A stretch of DNA of 7,113 bases from NCBI GenBank assembly GCA_036389695.1, contig DASVWG010000388.1, positions 1 through 7,113 of the forward strand, given 5' to 3'. The stretch comes from JALZHR01 sp036389695 (GTDB taxonomy: Bacteria; Acidobacteriota; Blastocatellia; Pyrinomonadales; Pyrinomonadaceae). The notes beneath the pieces were generated by a model, which was not told where the DNA came from, made no database searches, and saw only the letters and a list, made by a program, of their open reading frames with translations. The position numbers and the translations under genes were made by a program. This document shows, one piece after another, positions 6,130-7,113 of this stretch (the stretch's first letter is position 1; every line of letters starts with the position of its first letter).

Positions 6130-6747
6130 ATGAAAATTCTTTCGCTTTTAACTTTTCTTTGCGCCGTCCTGACGATTTATTTTGATTACGCGGACAAGCG
6201 CTTCGTGTATTTTTTCAAGCCGCTGACGATGATTTTCATCATTGCTCTGGCTTGGTTTTATGGCGAAAGAAAAGGTTTTTATCGCTGGGCGATTCTGGCG
6301 GGTTTTGTTTTCTCGGTCGTCGGCGACACGTTTTTGATAAATCCGCGAAATTTTGTTTTCGGGCTGGCGAGCTTTCTCGTCGCGCATCTGTGCTACATTG
6401 CGGCGTTTTCCAAAGCGGGCGCGGGGAAATTTAAGCCGGTTTCGCTTGCGGCTTATCTGGTCGGATTAGCGATTTTTACGCTGGTTTCCGGCGGCGTTCC
6501 CGAAAATTTGAAGATTCCGGTCGTCGTCTACGCGCTGGCGATTTCGACGATGCTCGGCGCGGCTTTGAATTTCTACCTGACGCAAAAAACGCCGCCAGCC
6601 GTTTTCGCTCTGACGGGCGCGATTGTTTTCGTTTTGTCCGATTCGCTGCTGGCTTACAACAAGTTTAACGACGAATTTTTTCTCGCTAAACTGCTTATTC
6701 TCTTGACTTATTTCTTCGCGCAATGGCTAATTGCACGAAGCGTTTGA
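6130..6747 (+). CDS. YhhN/TMEM86-family membrane protein (lysoplasmalogenase-like)
   Basis: This 205-residue protein is almost entirely membrane helices, about eight, as in the YhhN/TMEM86 family. Characterised members cleave the vinyl-ether bond of lysoplasmalogens. Family landmarks: KPLTM (30-34), a VVGDTFL segment with Asp66, the FGLASFLVAHLCY stretch (77-89) with His86, LSDSLLAY (169-176) with Asp171, and the C-terminal YFFAQWLI (194-201). Asp66 and Asp171, both within helices, are the likely conserved polar residues of the active site. Length is normal for the family. The start is nearly forced, since an in-frame TGA lies at 6124-6126; no Shine-Dalgarno sequence is evident. The gene follows selB in the same direction after a 165-bp spacer with a possible terminator, so co-transcription is doubtful. 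Family membership is well supported; enzyme activity in this organism, and whether it makes plasmalogens, are inference. Confidence 0.88.
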   Translation: MKILSLLTFLCAVLTIYFDYADKRFVYFFKPLTMIFIIALAWFYGERKGFYRWAILAGFVFSVVGDTFLINPRNFVFGLASFLVAHLCYIAAFSKAGAGKFKPVSLAAYLVGLAIFTLVSGGVPENLKIPVVVYALAISTMLGAALNFYLTQKTPPAVFALTGAIVFVLSDSLLAYNKFNDEFFLAKLLILLTYFFAQWLIARSV

Positions 6748-6877
6748 GGGATGAGGGATGAAGGATGAGGGATGAATAAAGAAAATTTTGAATTTTGAGT
6801 TTATCAAAATCTTTCATTCAAAATTCAAAATTCAAAATTCAAAATTATTTCATCCCTCATCCTTCATCCTTCAGCCC
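6748..6877. repeat. 130-bp nested palindrome of heptamers, likely bidirectional terminator
   Basis: The outer left arm (6749-6776) is GGATGAG, GGATGAA, GGATGAG, GGATGAA. The outer right arm (6849-6876) is TTCATCC, CTCATCC, TTCATCC, TTCAGCC. With the flanking G6748-C6877 pair the 29-position stem has one mismatch and one G-T pair. Inside it, TTTTGAA and TTTTGAG (6786-6799) face four exact TTCAAAA units (6817-6844), forming a second AT-rich stem. The element begins on the base after the YhhN-family stop codon and ends on the base before the OmpA-family stop codon. It probably terminates both convergent genes. Confidence 0.8.
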
Positions 6878-7113
6878 TTATTTCGATAGCGCTGTGTATT
6901 CGATTCGGCGATTTTGGAATCTGCCGTCTTCCGTGTCGTTGGAAGATTTCGGTTTTGTTGCGCCGTAGCCTTTCATCTGCAAAATGTCCTGGTTGACACC
7001 AAATTTTATCAGCGCGTCTTTGACGGCGTTGGCGCGGTTTTCCGAAAGTTTCTGATTGTCGGCGGGCTGACCGCGATTGTCCGTGTGACCGCCGACTTCG
7101 ATGACGACGTTCG
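6878..7113 (-). CDS. OmpA-family protein, C-terminal peptidoglycan-binding domain (partial)
   Basis: This is the last 77 codons of a gene whose start lies beyond the right edge. The frame reads back from a TAA at 6878-6880. The visible part is the second half of an OmpA-like domain, which binds diaminopimelate-containing peptidoglycan and anchors outer-membrane or lipoproteins to the wall. Seen in order: VVIEVGGHTDNRG, then LSENRANAVKDAL with the conserved Arg, a GYGATKP segment, and GRFQNRRIEY near the end. The Asp of GHTD and the Arg of NRRIEY correspond to the usual peptidoglycan contacts. Only seven residues (TALSK preceded by EY) follow the core, so the domain is at the extreme C-terminus. 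Whether the N-terminal part is a beta-barrel, a Pal-type lipoprotein or another fusion cannot be seen. Confidence 0.92.
   Translation of the reverse strand, partial: NVVIEVGGHTDNRGQPADNQKLSENRANAVKDALIKFGVNQDILQMKGYGATKPKSSNDTEDGRFQNRRIEYTALSK

Noticed and set aside
6749..6876. CRISPR array
   Set aside because: The repeats are 7 bp, contiguous and without spacers, and no cas gene is present. They are short tandem repeats in a palindrome.

Overview
The window looks like ordinary chromosomal DNA of a free-living diderm bacterium of moderate GC content. The evidence is a C-terminal OmpA-like peptidoglycan-binding domain, an exported M13 metallopeptidase and an exported class A beta-lactamase. 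The mixture (M13 peptidase, SelB, subclass A2-like beta-lactamase, heptamer-rich intergenic DNA) would fit an Acidobacteriota/Blastocatellia-type genome. That placement is a guess from gene style and is not shown by the sequence. There is no phage, transposase, CRISPR array, rRNA or tRNA gene here.

Layout. Positions 1-136 are a leader with a heptamer repeat, a 33-nt dispersed repeat and a TATAAT box, leading into a class A beta-lactamase (137-1105, +). An imperfect palindrome made of 7-bp units separates it from a convergent, secreted M13 zinc metallopeptidase (1192-3210, -). The divergent intergenic region 3211-3462 carries two more copies of the 33-nt repeat, facing outward toward the two genes they precede. 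Next is a small unassigned four-helix membrane protein (3463-3903, +), then a strong hairpin with a U-run (3973-4029) lying only 9 nt before selB (4039-5964, +). SelB is the selenocysteine-specific elongation factor. A repeat-rich spacer (5965-6129) leads to a YhhN/TMEM86-type lysoplasmalogenase-like membrane protein (6130-6747, +). A 130-bp nested palindrome of heptamers fills the gap, with no spare base, up to the stop codon of a convergent OmpA-family gene (6878-7113, -) that runs off the window.

The genes do not form one pathway. Three (beta-lactamase, M13 peptidase, OmpA-like protein) act at the cell envelope, two are integral membrane proteins, and selB belongs to selenoprotein synthesis, with no selA, selC or evident selenoprotein nearby. 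No stretch without a gene exceeds 300 bases.

The most unusual content is between the genes. (1) A 33-nt repeat occurs three times, each copy 45-79 nt upstream of a start codon, in the same orientation as that gene and followed by a TATAAT-like box. (2) Arrays of about four 7-bp units occur in four of the intergenic regions; the unit sequence differs between arrays but the period is always 7, and in two convergent gaps the arrays fold into long hairpins. (3) A terminator-like hairpin sits so close to the selB start that it is probably part of the selB leader. None of these proves a new system, but all can be tested.
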